Below, in pieces: positions 1 to 9,250 of a stretch of DNA of 64,000 nucleotides (its first letter is position 1; each line of letters begins with the position of its first letter). The notes beneath the pieces were generated by a model. It had not been told where the DNA came from, searched no databases, and worked only from the letters and a program-made list of their open reading frames with translations. The stretch lies in NCBI RefSeq assembly GCF_014648295.1, contig NZ_BMQV01000002.1, positions 1-64,000 of the forward strand. Reading direction: 5' to 3'. Source of the stretch: Shewanella saliphila. GTDB lineage: Bacteria; Pseudomonadota; Gammaproteobacteria; Enterobacterales; Shewanellaceae. The position numbers were made by a program, and so were the translations under genes.

Positions 1-103
1 TAAATCTAGTGAAGCTACATCCCGCTAAAACAAGCCAAAATCAGAAATTCAATAGGGCTTGTTGGAGTGATGATTTCAGGGAAGATATTATTTTTGGCGC
101 TGG

Positions 104-646
104 TCAAAAAGTGTAATCAGCCCCTGACTCATAATGCATTTTACGCTTAATGCTTTGTGTTGAATCAAACGGACTGTACATTAAACCGACGATTATTGTT
201 ATTTTTGCAACATATTCAGCCCCATGATTTTGTTTCAATACATCTAATGCTAATGCTAATGCTTTAGCATGTTGCCAATTTAGGGTATGGCACCAAAATA
301 CTATTTTTTGATCTTTCTTATTCGTCGAAAGGCACAATCTGATTGCACTAATATATTCTAAGGCAAGACGGCTGCAGTATTGCTGTAATTCTTGATAGCT
401 GGGTAATTGGTAAAAATACTGGTAAAAATCGGTTGTAAAGTGATGAGTGGCCTTAACCTTGCTGTTTAAGTTTTCTGTAAATGCTGTTGGGCAATCTTGA
501 TGGCATAAAAGCTCAATACTAACCTGTTCATTATTTGTAAAGGCATCAGCTATCGCTAACACAGTCGCGGGGTGATGCCCTCCTAGCTCTCGTAAACCAG
601 GGTCTATTATTATCAGCCGTTGCTGAGAGACTTGGTTAACCGACAT
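104..646 (-). CDS. Putative glycosyltransferase-like protein, short or truncated
   Basis: The 180-residue product starts with a short tail and then IIDPGLRELGGHHP, an N-terminal pattern I associate with glycosyltransferase-like proteins of polysaccharide loci; no full catalytic domain is visible. It is the last gene of the polysaccharide transcript in view and starts 3 bases after the coiled-coil gene stops. It looks short for a glycosyltransferase. The reading frame ends at TGA just after a run of five T. One extra T would extend it about 30 codons to a TAG near position 15, and reading through the TGA would add 20 codons. Truncation or a frameshift is therefore possible but not shown. Function is inferred from context. 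Confidence 0.5.
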   Translation of the reverse strand: MSVNQVSQQRLIIIDPGLRELGGHHPATVLAIADAFTNNEQVSIELLCHQDCPTAFTENLNSKVKATHHFTTDFYQYFYQLPSYQELQQYCSRLALEYISAIRLCLSTNKKDQKIVFWCHTLNWQHAKALALALDVLKQNHGAEYVAKITIIVGLMYSPFDSTQSIKRKMHYESGADYTF

Positions 647-649
647 TGA

Positions 650-2449
650 TTATAACGTCAGTAACGATAACGTATTTTGGAGATAATGTGGTACACTCAC
701 ATCACTGCTTATTGATATTGGCGTCCACTGTCCGCCTTGCTGTAATTTGATATAATAAAACTCTAATTCTTCTTGCAATTGAGTAATTTGCAATAAGGCC
801 AATTCATTCTCAGATTCTAAATCACATATCTTCAATTCAAGAGCCTTTATTTTTGCTTGATATTCATTATCGTTGGTAATGGATTGCTCAATTGAAATAT
901 TATTGGCCATTTTTTGGTTATACTCATCTTTAAGTTTTTTAAGTTCAGCATTTTTATGATCAAGCTTTTGCGACAGTGTTTGATTGTTTAAAAACGTTTG
1001 CTCAAGCTCTTCTTGTAACTGACTGATTTGCAGTAATCCTAATTCGTTTTCACTAGTCAACAACTCTTGTTGCCGTTCAGCTTGTGCTAACAGCTCGATA
1101 CTGACTTGATGATCTGCCTTAAGTTGTTCGCTATTGACATACGATTGCTCAAGCTTTTCTTGTAACTGACTGATTTGCAGTAACGCTAACTCGCTTTCAT
1201 TGGTCAACAACTCTTGTTGTCTTTCAGTTTGAGCTAACTGCTCGATACTGACTTGATGCTCTGCCTTAAATTGTTCGCTATTAACAAACGATTGCTCAAG
1301 CTCTTCTTGTAATTGACTGATTTGCAGTAACGCTAACTCGCTTTCGTTGGTAAACAACTCTTGTTGTCTTTCAGCTTGTGCTAACTGCTCGAGATTAACT
1401 TGATTATCAGCCTTAAGTTGTTCGCTATTAACAAATGATTGTTCAAGTTCTTCTTGTAATTGACTGATTTGCAGTAACGCTAATTCGTTTTCGCTAGTTA
1501 GCTTTGCTTGCAATATTTCTGACTGTGCTAATCTGTCAGTGAATGACGCAGTATCAAGGGCTAACTGTTGTTGTATTTGTTTTTTTTGCTCTGTGACAGC
1601 ATGATGCTCAATTGCAAGCTTTTGGCTTTGGGTGTGCGTAATTTCAAGTTCTTCTTGCAACTGGTTTATTTGCAATAACGCTAATTCTTTTTCGGCATCG
1701 CCTGCCGTAGCTTGCTCTATTAACGCGCTATTTTGCTGTTGCAAACCATCAATGCGGCTTGCTAATTTTGTTACATCTTGTTGAGTCTCTTTAGCCGTGG
1801 TTAGCAACATTGATAACCCAATCGTTAGCCTTGCTTCTGCAGGTAAACCATAGTCGGTTTTATTAATGTCAGCTGCGCCTTCTAACTGCTCGAACAATTG
1901 CTGTAGCTGAGGGTTACTTTTGATACTGTTAATAGATTGAACGATTTGGGCGATGCTCAGTAAATTTTCAGCTTGTTGTTTTACTGTTAGCTTTTTAAGC
2001 ACTAAGCCAGAAACACTATTAAATAATTTAACTATTTGCTCAACATGGTTAACGATATCGGCTTGATTGATCAGATATGACTGCTCCATATTGGATAAGT
2101 GTAGCTCTAGTATTGCACTTGAATAACTTACCCAATCGTGCTCACTGAGTGATGACGCTATACTTACTTCAGGCGCTGAATAAAATGAAATATAATGATA
2201 ATTATCGCTGTTTAAAGGTGTATTATTTAGTAACTCAACATCCCCATTATAAAAGTAAATCGCGACTTTACCTTGGTATTCTATTTGTGCTTTACCTTGC
2301 TGTAAGTTCAATAAATAGTCATTTAATTGTTGTAGGTTATTACTTGCTACAGCGTCATTTAAGTTAATTGCATTGTGACTCAAAAACATATCAACTAACG
2401 CTTGTTTATTTTCTATATTTAATAAACCACAAAAAACCAGTAGTTTCAT
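650..2449 (-). CDS. Coiled-coil protein with 49-residue tandem repeats in the polysaccharide locus
   Basis: This 599-residue protein has no signal peptide or membrane segment that I can see. Residues 1-150 form an unrecognised domain. From about 210 to the end it is a long Gln/Glu/Leu-rich coiled coil. The core ELALLQISQLQEELE occurs six times with small changes, and the central copies recur every 49 residues. Related 'LLQ.xQxQEELE' segments are known to me from proteins and glycosyltransferases of polysaccharide clusters in gammaproteobacteria, so a role as scaffold or length regulator of the assembly machine is a fair inference, not shown. The start has a good ribosome site (AGGA, 6 bases upstream). 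It follows manB by 51 bases. Confidence 0.75.
   Translation of the reverse strand: MKLLVFCGLLNIENKQALVDMFLSHNAINLNDAVASNNLQQLNDYLLNLQQGKAQIEYQGKVAIYFYNGDVELLNNTPLNSDNYHYISFYSAPEVSIASSLSEHDWVSYSSAILELHLSNMEQSYLINQADIVNHVEQIVKLFNSVSGLVLKKLTVKQQAENLLSIAQIVQSINSIKSNPQLQQLFEQLEGAADINKTDYGLPAEARLTIGLSMLLTTAKETQQDVTKLASRIDGLQQQNSALIEQATAGDAEKELALLQINQLQEELEITHTQSQKLAIEHHAVTEQKKQIQQQLALDTASFTDRLAQSEILQAKLTSENELALLQISQLQEELEQSFVNSEQLKADNQVNLEQLAQAERQQELFTNESELALLQISQLQEELEQSFVNSEQFKAEHQVSIEQLAQTERQQELLTNESELALLQISQLQEKLEQSYVNSEQLKADHQVSIELLAQAERQQELLTSENELGLLQISQLQEELEQTFLNNQTLSQKLDHKNAELKKLKDEYNQKMANNISIEQSITNDNEYQAKIKALELKICDLESENELALLQITQLQEELEFYYIKLQQGGQWTPISISSDVSVPHYLQNTLSLLTL
985..1530 (-). repeat. 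147-bp in-frame tandem repeat inside the coiled-coil gene
   Basis: The segment CTGACTGATTTGCAG or its close variant recurs at 1019, 1166, 1313 and 1460, exactly 147 bases (49 codons) apart. Outer copies near 790 and 1660 are more diverged. Copies differ at scattered bases, so the array is not a recent perfect duplication, but its period keeps the frame and would allow length change by recombination. Confidence 0.85.
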
Positions 2450-2500
2450 GATAGGTCCTTTAGTGTATGTCGCGACTAAAACGGCTAAATTTAGTATTCA

Positions 2501-3928
2501 TTATATTGTTTGAACTTTTAATAAGGTGTTACTAACATAATCGAGAGCTTGTTGCTCAACATCTGATTCTGCATAACAACGTAGCTCAGGCGCATTACCT
2601 GATGGACGTAAATGGATAATATCACCGTCATTAAAGGTAATTCTTAAACCATCAGTTTGATTAATATTTGAAATGATTTTTTGGGTATAACCCAATGCTA
2701 AAACAAATTGTTGTGGTGCCTTTGCCGCGTTGGCAATGATAGCTTTACTACACTCGGTTGCGAAATTTTTAATTCGATCGCTAGCCGTAATGCGTTTAGG
2801 TAAAGCATTAACCGATTTTGATAACGGTTCTGTCATGCTTGCAGTTAAGGCAATAATAGCGGGTAATACTGCGTCTCGAGTCGGTAAGCTTTTTAATACC
2901 TTGTCACCAACTGCAATGTCACTGCCTAACAAAAAGCCACCGTTGGCCTCAAACCCAGCAAAAGAGCGGTATTGATTTTTTAAGGTGTCAAATGCGGCAA
3001 TAACATAAGGTGAACCAATTTTTGTTCTTATGACTTGCTTAAAACTCTGTGTTAACTCAATGGCTGTATTGCAGCTAACGGGAACAGCCAACGCTTCAAT
3101 ATTTAGTGCTTGTGCGCATAGTAAGCCTAAAATATCACCTCTAAGCCATTCGCCATGCTCATCGGCAAGTAATGGCCTGTCGCCATCACCATCAGTCGAA
3201 AACAAGGCATCTAATTGATACTGCTGAGTCCAATTACGTGCTTTTACTCTGTCTTCTTCTGCAACGGCTTCGGTATCTATAGGTACAAAAACATCGCTGC
3301 GCTCTAGACGAATAACATCTGCACCTAATTGGTTAAAAATTGTATGGTAACAATCTCTACCCGCACTTGAGTGTTCATAAATACCAATGCGTTTACCTAG
3401 TAATGGTTGATTTGCAAACAATGAGGTATATCGAGAAATGTATTGATTTAACGCATCTGGATTGACTTCGATTTCAGTTGTATTTGTAATAGCTTCAAAT
3501 TCAATTTGAGCATTTAAGATACCGACTTCATCTTGTTTGGTGATTTCACCATCTGGTCGATAAAATTTTAATCCGTTACGGTCAAATGGAATATGACTGC
3601 CCGTTACCATAATACAAGGTAGATTTAGCTGCATCGACACATAAGCTAAAGCAGGCGTTGGCACAACGCCATAGTAAATGACCTTTATATTGGCCTGCTG
3701 GGCAGCTTTAGCACATGCCATTGCCATACTATGGCTACTTGGTCGATTATCGATTGCGATGGCAATGGTATCAAAGCGAAACTCAGGTTTTATTACGTCG
3801 ATAAAAGCATGGGTAAAAGCACCACATACATTATTTGTAAAATCGCTAACCAGTCCTCTGGCACCACTGGTTCCAAAGGCAATTTGACTATTTTTTAATA
3901 TATGGTGACTATTTAATATATTGGCCAT
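2501..3928 (-). CDS. manB: Phosphomannomutase
   Basis: A cytoplasmic alpha-D-phosphohexomutase of 475 residues, predicted to turn mannose-6-phosphate into mannose-1-phosphate for GDP-mannose. It shows the expected landmarks in order: FGTSGARG at about 18-25, the active-site loop TGSHIP with phosphoserine 111, the magnesium loop DGDGDRP at 246-252, a sugar-binding stretch FEANGG, and a C-terminal phosphate-binding RPSGNAPELR. It lies 6 bases after manC, with a possible ribosome site (AAGGG) overlapping the manC stop, so the two are surely cotranscribed. Phosphoglucomutase activity is possible, since the family is often bifunctional, but pairing with manC favours mannose. Confidence 0.9.
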   Translation of the reverse strand: MANILNSHHILKNSQIAFGTSGARGLVSDFTNNVCGAFTHAFIDVIKPEFRFDTIAIAIDNRPSSHSMAMACAKAAQQANIKVIYYGVVPTPALAYVSMQLNLPCIMVTGSHIPFDRNGLKFYRPDGEITKQDEVGILNAQIEFEAITNTTEIEVNPDALNQYISRYTSLFANQPLLGKRIGIYEHSSAGRDCYHTIFNQLGADVIRLERSDVFVPIDTEAVAEEDRVKARNWTQQYQLDALFSTDGDGDRPLLADEHGEWLRGDILGLLCAQALNIEALAVPVSCNTAIELTQSFKQVIRTKIGSPYVIAAFDTLKNQYRSFAGFEANGGFLLGSDIAVGDKVLKSLPTRDAVLPAIIALTASMTEPLSKSVNALPKRITASDRIKNFATECSKAIIANAAKAPQQFVLALGYTQKIISNINQTDGLRITFNDGDIIHLRPSGNAPELRCYAESDVEQQALDYVSNTLLKVQTI

Positions 3929-3934
3929 CTGTGA

Positions 3935-5344
3935 TTACCCTTTTACACGCCCATAACGATCTTCAAAACGGACAATGTCATCTTCGCCTAAGTAGCTTCC
4001 GGTTTGCACTTCAATCATTTCTAATGGTATTTTGCCGGGGTTTTCTAAAGCATGAATCGTACCCAGCGGAATGTAGGTTGATTGGTCTTCTGTAACAATA
4101 ATGGTTTGCTCACCATTGGTCACTTTTGCTGTGCCAGAAACGACAATCCAATGCTCACTGCGATGATGGTGCATTTGAATTGATAACTTCTCACCCGGCT
4201 TTACGGTAATACGTTTAACCTGGTCACGCTCACCAAAATCGATTGAGTCATATTTCCCCCAAGGGCGATAAACCTCACGATGTAGATGATGTTCTGTTCT
4301 GTTTTGTGACTTAAGCTGTTCAACAATTGCTTTTACATCTTGTACTTTGTCTTTGTGGGCAACTAAAACGGCATCTTTTGTTTCAATAACAACAATATTA
4401 TCAACGCCTACAGCGGCAATCATTTTATGTTCGGCGTTAAAATAACTATTGTTGCTATTGTGGGTTAATACATCACCTTGCATAACGTTATTATTGACAT
4501 CTTTATCAGAAATATCCCAAAGTGCAGACCAGGCTCCCACATCACTCCATTTGGCATCTAATGGGATAACGACGGCATTATCTGTTTTTTCCATTACCGC
4601 ATAATCGATAGATTCTGATGGACATTTTAAAAATTCTTGTTCGTTTACGCGAATAAAATCGAGATCTGAAGTGGTATGATCAATAGCTTGTAAACATGCT
4701 TGATAGATATCAGGACGATGTTTTTGCAGCTCTTTTAAATAATCTGAAGCCTTGAACAAAAACATGCCACTATTCCAATAGTAATCACCACTATTGAGGT
4801 ATTCTTGTGCAGTTGCTAAGTCTGGCTTTTCTACAAATTGATTAACGGTATAACCAGAAAGTTGTGGTTCACCACGTTTAATATATCCGTATCCCGTTTC
4901 GGCATGGGTAGGCACAATACCAAAAGTCACCATTTTACCTTGTTGTGCTGCAACGGTCGCTTTTTTTACACTTTCCTCAAATGCAGCCACATCTTTAATG
5001 ACATGATCAGCTGCTAACACTAGCATTAACGCTTCACTATTTTGTTTTTGTAGTTCAAGTGCTGCTAATGCAATTGCTGGGGCAGTGTTTCGGCCAACAG
5101 GCTCTAAGATTATTTGCCCTAATTGATTAATTTCTCTTAATTGCTCTGCCGCTAAAAAACGGTGGTCTTCATTACAAATAACAATATTTTTATTATCAGC
5201 AAAAGGTAAAGTACGTAGTACTGTTTCTTGCAACATGCTGTTTGAGCTAGTTAGCTTTAAAAATTGCTTTGGGTGAAGCGCACGCGACATCGGCCATAAA
5301 CGACTACCAGAACCACCGGCCATAATTACAGGTACAATTTGCAT
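3935..5344 (-). CDS. manC: Mannose-1-phosphate guanylyltransferase / mannose-6-phosphate isomerase
   Basis: A type II bifunctional enzyme of about 469 residues. The N-terminal nucleotidyltransferase carries the signature [14 protein letters not shown] and FVEKPD. The C-terminal cupin half (from about residue 345) has [11 protein letters not shown] and the metal-site cluster [10 protein letters not shown]. Together with ManB it makes GDP-mannose from fructose-6-phosphate. I place the start at 5344 because AGGA lies 6 bases upstream there and the following residues [11 protein letters not shown] match the family N-terminus; the frame is open 12 codons further up, into rfbB. It starts 13 bases after the rfbB stop. 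Confidence 0.93.
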   Translation of the reverse strand: MQIVPVIMAGGSGSRLWPMSRALHPKQFLKLTSSNSMLQETVLRTLPFADNKNIVICNEDHRFLAAEQLREINQLGQIILEPVGRNTAPAIALAALELQKQNSEALMLVLAADHVIKDVAAFEESVKKATVAAQQGKMVTFGIVPTHAETGYGYIKRGEPQLSGYTVNQFVEKPDLATAQEYLNSGDYYWNSGMFLFKASDYLKELQKHRPDIYQACLQAIDHTTSDLDFIRVNEQEFLKCPSESIDYAVMEKTDNAVVIPLDAKWSDVGAWSALWDISDKDVNNNVMQGDVLTHNSNNSYFNAEHKMIAAVGVDNIVVIETKDAVLVAHKDKVQDVKAIVEQLKSQNRTEHHLHREVYRPWGKYDSIDFGERDQVKRITVKPGEKLSIQMHHHRSEHWIVVSGTAKVTNGEQTIIVTEDQSTYIPLGTIHALENPGKIPLEMIEVQTGSYLGEDDIVRFEDRYGRVKG

Positions 5345-5357
5345 TTTTATTCCTAAT

Positions 5358-6458
5358 TTATTTTGATTGATATGTTCCATCTAATACTGCTTTCCACCAA
5401 TTATCATTGGTTAAATACCAGTCGAGCGTTTTAGCGAAGCCACTTTCAAAGCTTTCTGCTGGTTTATAACCTAATTCATTATTTGTTTTGGTTGCATCAA
5501 TCGCATATCGTCTGTCGTGACCGGCACGATCTTGCACGTAAGTAATCAGTGATTCAGTTTTACCCGCAATCGCTGATTTTGCGTTAGGGAAGCGAGCAGA
5601 TAAGCTGCTATCTGATGCGAATTTATCGTTCATTACTTTGCAGACTAGTTTTACAATATCGATATTAGCCCACTCATTGTTACCGCCAATGTTGTAGTTT
5701 TCACCTATGCGGCCTTTATTCAGCACTAACTCAATACCACGCGCATGGTCTTCAACGTATAACCAATCACGAATTTGTTGACCATCACCATAAACCGGCA
5801 ATGGTTTGTCATTAAGGATGTTGGTGACAATTAACGGAATCAGTTTTTCAGGGAAGTGGTATGGGCCGTAGTTATTTGAACAATTTGAGGTTGTTACTTC
5901 TAAGCCATAGGTGTGGTGATAAGCACGTACTAAATGATCGCTTGCCGCTTTTGATGCTGAATAGGGGGAGTTAGGGGCGTAAGCCGTTTCTTCGGTAAAA
6001 GCGGGATCGGTTGCACTTAAGGTGCCGTAAACTTCATCGGTACTCACGTGATGGAAACGGTGTTCTGTTGTAGGTTTACCTTGTGCTTTTGGCTCATCTA
6101 TCCACTTTTTCTTAGCGGCTTTTAATAAACTATAGGTGCCTAGAATATTGGTTTCGATAAAGGCATCTGGACCTGTAATTGAACGGTCAACATGTGACTC
6201 TGCAGCAAAGTGGACTATGGTATTTAATTGATGGGTATCGATGAGCGATTCGATTAATGGCGTGTCACATATATCGCCATGCACAAAAATCATCTTATTG
6301 TTGTCAGCAACTAGATCAAGGTTAGCTTTATTTCCTGCGTAAGTTAATGCGTCTAATACTACGACCTTATCTTGTGGATGATTAGCCAACCAGTAATGGA
6401 CAAAATTAGCCCCGATAAAACCAGCACCACCGGTAACTAGCAAATTACGTTGTTCCAT
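5358..6458 (-). CDS. rfbB: dTDP-glucose 4,6-dehydratase
   Basis: An extended short-chain dehydrogenase of about 366 residues catalysing the second step of dTDP-L-rhamnose synthesis. The NAD site GGAGFIG is at 10-16, the STDEVYG segment with catalytic Asp-Glu at about 139-145, and the YSASK catalytic motif at 166-170. Length is normal for RmlB. I choose the start at 6458 because [16 protein letters not shown] is the usual N-terminus and GGA precedes it by 8 bases; an upstream in-frame ATG adds six residues. Unusually it is separated from the other rhamnose genes by the S23-type gene and a 455-bp repeat array, so its expression may depend on read-through of that array. Confidence 0.95.
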   Translation of the reverse strand: MEQRNLLVTGGAGFIGANFVHYWLANHPQDKVVVLDALTYAGNKANLDLVADNNKMIFVHGDICDTPLIESLIDTHQLNTIVHFAAESHVDRSITGPDAFIETNILGTYSLLKAAKKKWIDEPKAQGKPTTEHRFHHVSTDEVYGTLSATDPAFTEETAYAPNSPYSASKAASDHLVRAYHHTYGLEVTTSNCSNNYGPYHFPEKLIPLIVTNILNDKPLPVYGDGQQIRDWLYVEDHARGIELVLNKGRIGENYNIGGNNEWANIDIVKLVCKVMNDKFASDSSLSARFPNAKSAIAGKTESLITYVQDRAGHDRRYAIDATKTNNELGYKPAESFESGFAKTLDWYLTNDNWWKAVLDGTYQSK

Positions 6459-6511
6459 TTTTATATTCCATTTCACATATTTGGGGCTTTACACCCGAGA
6501 TTTTTAATCAA

Positions 6512-6966
6512 AAGTGACAAGTAACAAGTAACAAGTAGCAAGTAGCAAGTAGCAAGTAGCAAGTAGCAAGTAGCAAGTAGCAAGTAGCAAGTAGCAAGTA
6601 GCAAGTAACAAGTAACAAGTAGCAAGTAGCAAGTAGCAAGTAGCAAGTAGCAAGTAACAAGTAGCAAGTGACAAATAGCAAGTAACAAGTAACAAGTAAC
6701 AAGTAACAAGTAACAAGTAACAAGTAACAAGTAACAAGTAACAAGTAACAAGTAACAAGTAACAAGTAACAAGTAACAAGTAACAAGTAACAAGTAACAA
6801 GTAACAAGTAACAAGTAGCAAGTGACAAATAGCAAGTGACAAATAGCAAGTGACAAATAGCAAGTGACAAATAGCAAGTGACAAGTGACAAGTGACAAGT
6901 GACAAGTGACAAGTGACAAGTGACAAATAGCAAGTGACAAATAGCAAGTAACAAGCGGCAAGTAGT
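6512..6966. repeat. Heptanucleotide tandem array, about 65 units
   Basis: A continuous run of 7-base units, written on the plus strand as AAGTAGC, AAGTAAC, AAGTGAC and AAATAGC. It includes a pure block of 19 AAGTAAC copies at 6680-6812, an AAGTAGC-rich block before it and an AAGTGAC/AAATAGC block after it. No unit contains a stop codon on the minus strand, so all three minus frames stay open through it and would encode Leu/Val/Thr/Cys/Tyr strings. I regard these as spurious. The array fills the gap between the S23-type gene and rfbB. Confidence 0.97.
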
Positions 6967-6992
6967 ATGTGGCAAAGGTTAAAAAAACATAG

Positions 6993-7334
6993 CTATTGGA
7001 GCTTTTTTGCCATTAGACTTGCAATCATTCTTGAGATTTCTTCTGACTCTCTAATCCATTGAGTACCGATTTCAGATGCAATATATTCGATCTTGATTCC
7101 AATATAGATTTGAGTTCTTAATTCACCGCAAGAACCTTTGGCATATGACAAAAAGATAGCAAACTCTTTTCTACTTTTTCTTTCAAAACCCTCAGCAATA
7201 TTTGATGGTACTGACAAAGAAGAACGTGTAATTTGATCTTTAAACCCAAAATCACGCGAACTCCTGAAATAAATATAAATTTCAGCAGACAAAATTACCG
7301 AACGTTTCCAGATATCAAGGTCTTCAAATCTCAT
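6993..7334 (-). CDS. Four-helix-bundle protein (23S rRNA intervening-sequence / S23 family)
   Basis: The 113-residue product begins MRFEDLDIWKRSVILSAEIY and contains RSSLSVPSNIAEGFERKS, both typical of the S23 family of small four-helix bundle proteins. The family was named from ORFs in 23S rRNA intervening sequences, but most members, like this one, are solitary genes with unknown function. They occur often in sugar-nucleotide operons. It has a good ribosome site (AGGACTG) and lies in the same direction between rfbD and rfbB, flanked on both sides by heptamer-type repeats, which suggests that the gene and repeats entered the operon together or that this is a tolerated insertion spot. Confidence 0.88.
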   Translation of the reverse strand: MRFEDLDIWKRSVILSAEIYIYFRSSRDFGFKDQITRSSLSVPSNIAEGFERKSRKEFAIFLSYAKGSCGELRTQIYIGIKIEYIASEIGTQWIRESEEISRMIASLMAKKLQ

Positions 7335-7429
7335 AAACAGTCCTTTTCACTGTTATTTAGTGATTGTAAACCTTAGTCCAACACTTAACTTTTGTCTGTT
7401 TGTTTTTTAGTTTATCCTTTTCTACTTGT

Positions 7430-7576
7430 TCCTTTCTCAACTCTTCTTGTTACTTGTCACTTTCGGCTTTCTACTATTCTTTCTCAGCTCTTCTTGTTAC
7501 TTGTCACTTTCGACTTTCTACTATTCCTTTCTCAGCTCTTCTTGTTACTTGTCACTTTCGACTTTCACCTTCTCAG
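7430..7576. repeat. Three 47/48-bp repeats overlapping the end of rfbD
   Basis: Three near-identical copies of a segment containing CTCTTCTTGTTACTTGTCAC start at 7441, 7488 and 7536. They contain the same TTACTTGTCAC core, read here on the plus strand, as the heptamer arrays elsewhere in the window. The last copy reaches into the 3' end of rfbD and supplies its final codons and stop. Confidence 0.85.
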
Positions 7577-8471
7577 CTTTAACCTGCTCTAGCATAGATT
7601 TTAATTGTTTGCGCCAGTGTATGGTTTTTACACTTGTTAGCGCTTCTGCTTCAGTTTTATTTAGCACACTAAATTCTGGGCGTTTTGCTGGTGTTGGGTA
7701 GCTTGATGCTGGAATTGCACTAATAGGTATCGCTTTATTTAATAAGCCTTGCTCTATAGCCAGCTCTTGGATTGCAACTGCAAAGTCATACCATGAGGCT
7801 ACACCTGCATCGGTCCAATTAAGAATTTTCGTCTGATTTAATGTCTTGCTCTCAGCTCCAACCTTGTCACTTTGCTTCTGCACTAACGCCCAAAGCATAT
7901 TAGCAAGGCCAGCAGCCCAGGTCGGTGTGCCAACTTGGTCATAAACGATACCAAGTTGGTCTTTTTCTGCCATTAAACGCAGCATGGTTTTTACAAAATT
8001 TTTTCCAAACTTAGAATAAACCCAAGCTGTGCGCACTATGGTGGCCTGCGAGCCTAGAATGCGACTAACCGCTTGTTCGCCTGCGAGCTTAGAGGCGCCA
8101 TAAACACCCAGTGGATTTGTTGCATCAGCAGACACATAAGGCGTGGTTTTAGAACCATCGAAAACAAAGTCTGTTGAAATATGAATTAATTTTGCACTAA
8201 TGGCTTTACATGCAGTGGCTAGGTTGGCCGCACCCGTTTGATTAACGGCATAGGCAGCATCAATATCTGACTCTGCTTTATCTACTGCAGTATAGGCTGC
8301 AGTATTAATAACGATATCTGGCGAAAAACTGATTAAAATCTCGTTCACTACGGCAATATCGGTAATATCAAGTGACTGACTGTCAAAGCATTGAATTTCT
8401 ATATTGTCAGGACAACTACGTTGTAGTTCTGAACCAAGCTGGCCATTTTTACCTGTTATTAATACTTTCAT
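7545..8471 (-). CDS. rfbD: dTDP-4-dehydrorhamnose reductase
   Basis: An RmlD-type short-chain reductase of 308 residues performing the last step of dTDP-L-rhamnose synthesis. It shows the NADPH site GKNGQLGSEL at 7-16, STDFVFDG, and the YGASKLAGE catalytic Tyr/Lys segment. The core ends with WRKQLKSML; the final residues KVKVESDK and the stop come from the adjacent repeat family, so the natural C-terminus appears to have been replaced or extended. The ribosome site is weak. It starts 40 bases after the rfbC stop. Confidence 0.93.
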   Translation of the reverse strand: MKVLITGKNGQLGSELQRSCPDNIEIQCFDSQSLDITDIAVVNEILISFSPDIVINTAAYTAVDKAESDIDAAYAVNQTGAANLATACKAISAKLIHISTDFVFDGSKTTPYVSADATNPLGVYGASKLAGEQAVSRILGSQATIVRTAWVYSKFGKNFVKTMLRLMAEKDQLGIVYDQVGTPTWAAGLANMLWALVQKQSDKVGAESKTLNQTKILNWTDAGVASWYDFAVAIQELAIEQGLLNKAIPISAIPASSYPTPAKRPEFSVLNKTEAEALTSVKTIHWRKQLKSMLEQVKAEKVKVESDK

Positions 8472-8511
8472 TTAGTTTTTATTCGTCTTTTTATGGTGGT
8501 ATTCAATGACA

Positions 8512-9057
8512 TTAAAAAGTTGGTGCATCTGCAAACGCTAACCCTGCTTCATCTTTGACTGACAATGACGGTAATTGACCATCAACGAGTGGCCACTGAA
8601 TGTTAACAGTTGGGTCATCCCATTTAAGCGACACTTCAACTGATGGGTTATACACATCTGTACACTTATATACGAATTCAGCTTCCTCGGTTGTTACATA
8701 AAACCCATGTGCAAAACCTTCTGGCACCCATAATTGGCGTTTGTTTTCTTCTGAGAGCAACACGCCAACCCATTGGCCAAAAGTCGCAGAGTCTTTACGC
8801 ATATCAACGGCTACATCAAAAACTTCACCACGTGTTACTCGAACAAGCTTTCCTTGAGTATTGGCTGTTTGATAATGAAGCCCACGTAATATGCCATGCG
8901 ATGATTTACTGTGGTTTTCTTGTACAAAAACACGCTCACCACAATGTTGATTAAATAGCTCTGTACGAAAGGTCTCCATAAAGAAACCTCGCTCATCACC
9001 AAACACTTTAGGCTCAATGATTTTTACATCAGGAATCGCTGTATCTATAAAATTCAT
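8512..9057 (-). CDS. rfbC: dTDP-4-dehydrorhamnose 3,5-epimerase
   Basis: A cupin-fold RmlC of 181 residues, normal length. Recognisable segments are FGDERGFFMETFR, the QENHSKSSHGILRGLHYQ strand with the catalytic His in LRGLHYQ, KLVRVTRGEVFDVAVDMRK, and WVPEGFAHGFYV. It epimerises dTDP-4-keto-6-deoxyglucose at C3 and C5 before reduction by RfbD. The gene has a GAGAG ribosome site. It is downstream of rfbA, with a heptamer repeat stretch in the 193-bp gap between them. Confidence 0.96.
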   Translation of the reverse strand: MNFIDTAIPDVKIIEPKVFGDERGFFMETFRTELFNQHCGERVFVQENHSKSSHGILRGLHYQTANTQGKLVRVTRGEVFDVAVDMRKDSATFGQWVGVLLSEENKRQLWVPEGFAHGFYVTTEEAEFVYKCTDVYNPSVEVSLKWDDPTVNIQWPLVDGQLPSLSVKDEAGLAFADAPTF

Positions 9058-9088
9058 AATCTCTCTTGATGTTGAAGTGGAAAGTTAA

Positions 9089-9178
9089 AAGTGACAAGCA
9101 GCAAGTAACGAGTTGTAAGTAACGAGTTGCAAGTGACAAGTGACAAGCAGCAAGCAACGAGCGGCAAGCAACGAGTGG
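9089..9178. repeat. Degenerate heptamer array, 13 units, between rfbA and rfbC
   Basis: Consecutive 7-base units AAGTGAC, AAGCAGC, AAGTAAC, GAGTTGT, AAGTAAC, GAGTTGC and so on, closely related to the large array at 6.5-7.0 kb but more diverged. They are followed at 9198-9226 by inverted-sense CTTGTGACTTGTGACTTTCTAC, shortened here to its sense: the same core read on the other strand. Confidence 0.88.
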
Positions 9179-9250
9179 ATTGTTTTTTCTAAGCCTTTAC
9201 TTGTGACTTGTGACTTTCTACTTTAACCGTCTCAGCCTTTCTGCTTCTGC

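Noticed and set aside
5345-5380. Longer manC start overlapping rfbB
   Set aside because: The ATG at 5344 has its own ribosome site and matches the family N-terminus; the 12 upstream residues are only the other frame of the rfbB end.
6473-6975. Three long overlapping minus-strand frames rich in Leu, Thr, Cys and Tyr
   Set aside because: They are translations of the 7-base repeat in all three frames; the unit simply lacks stops. No ribosome site or family resemblance.
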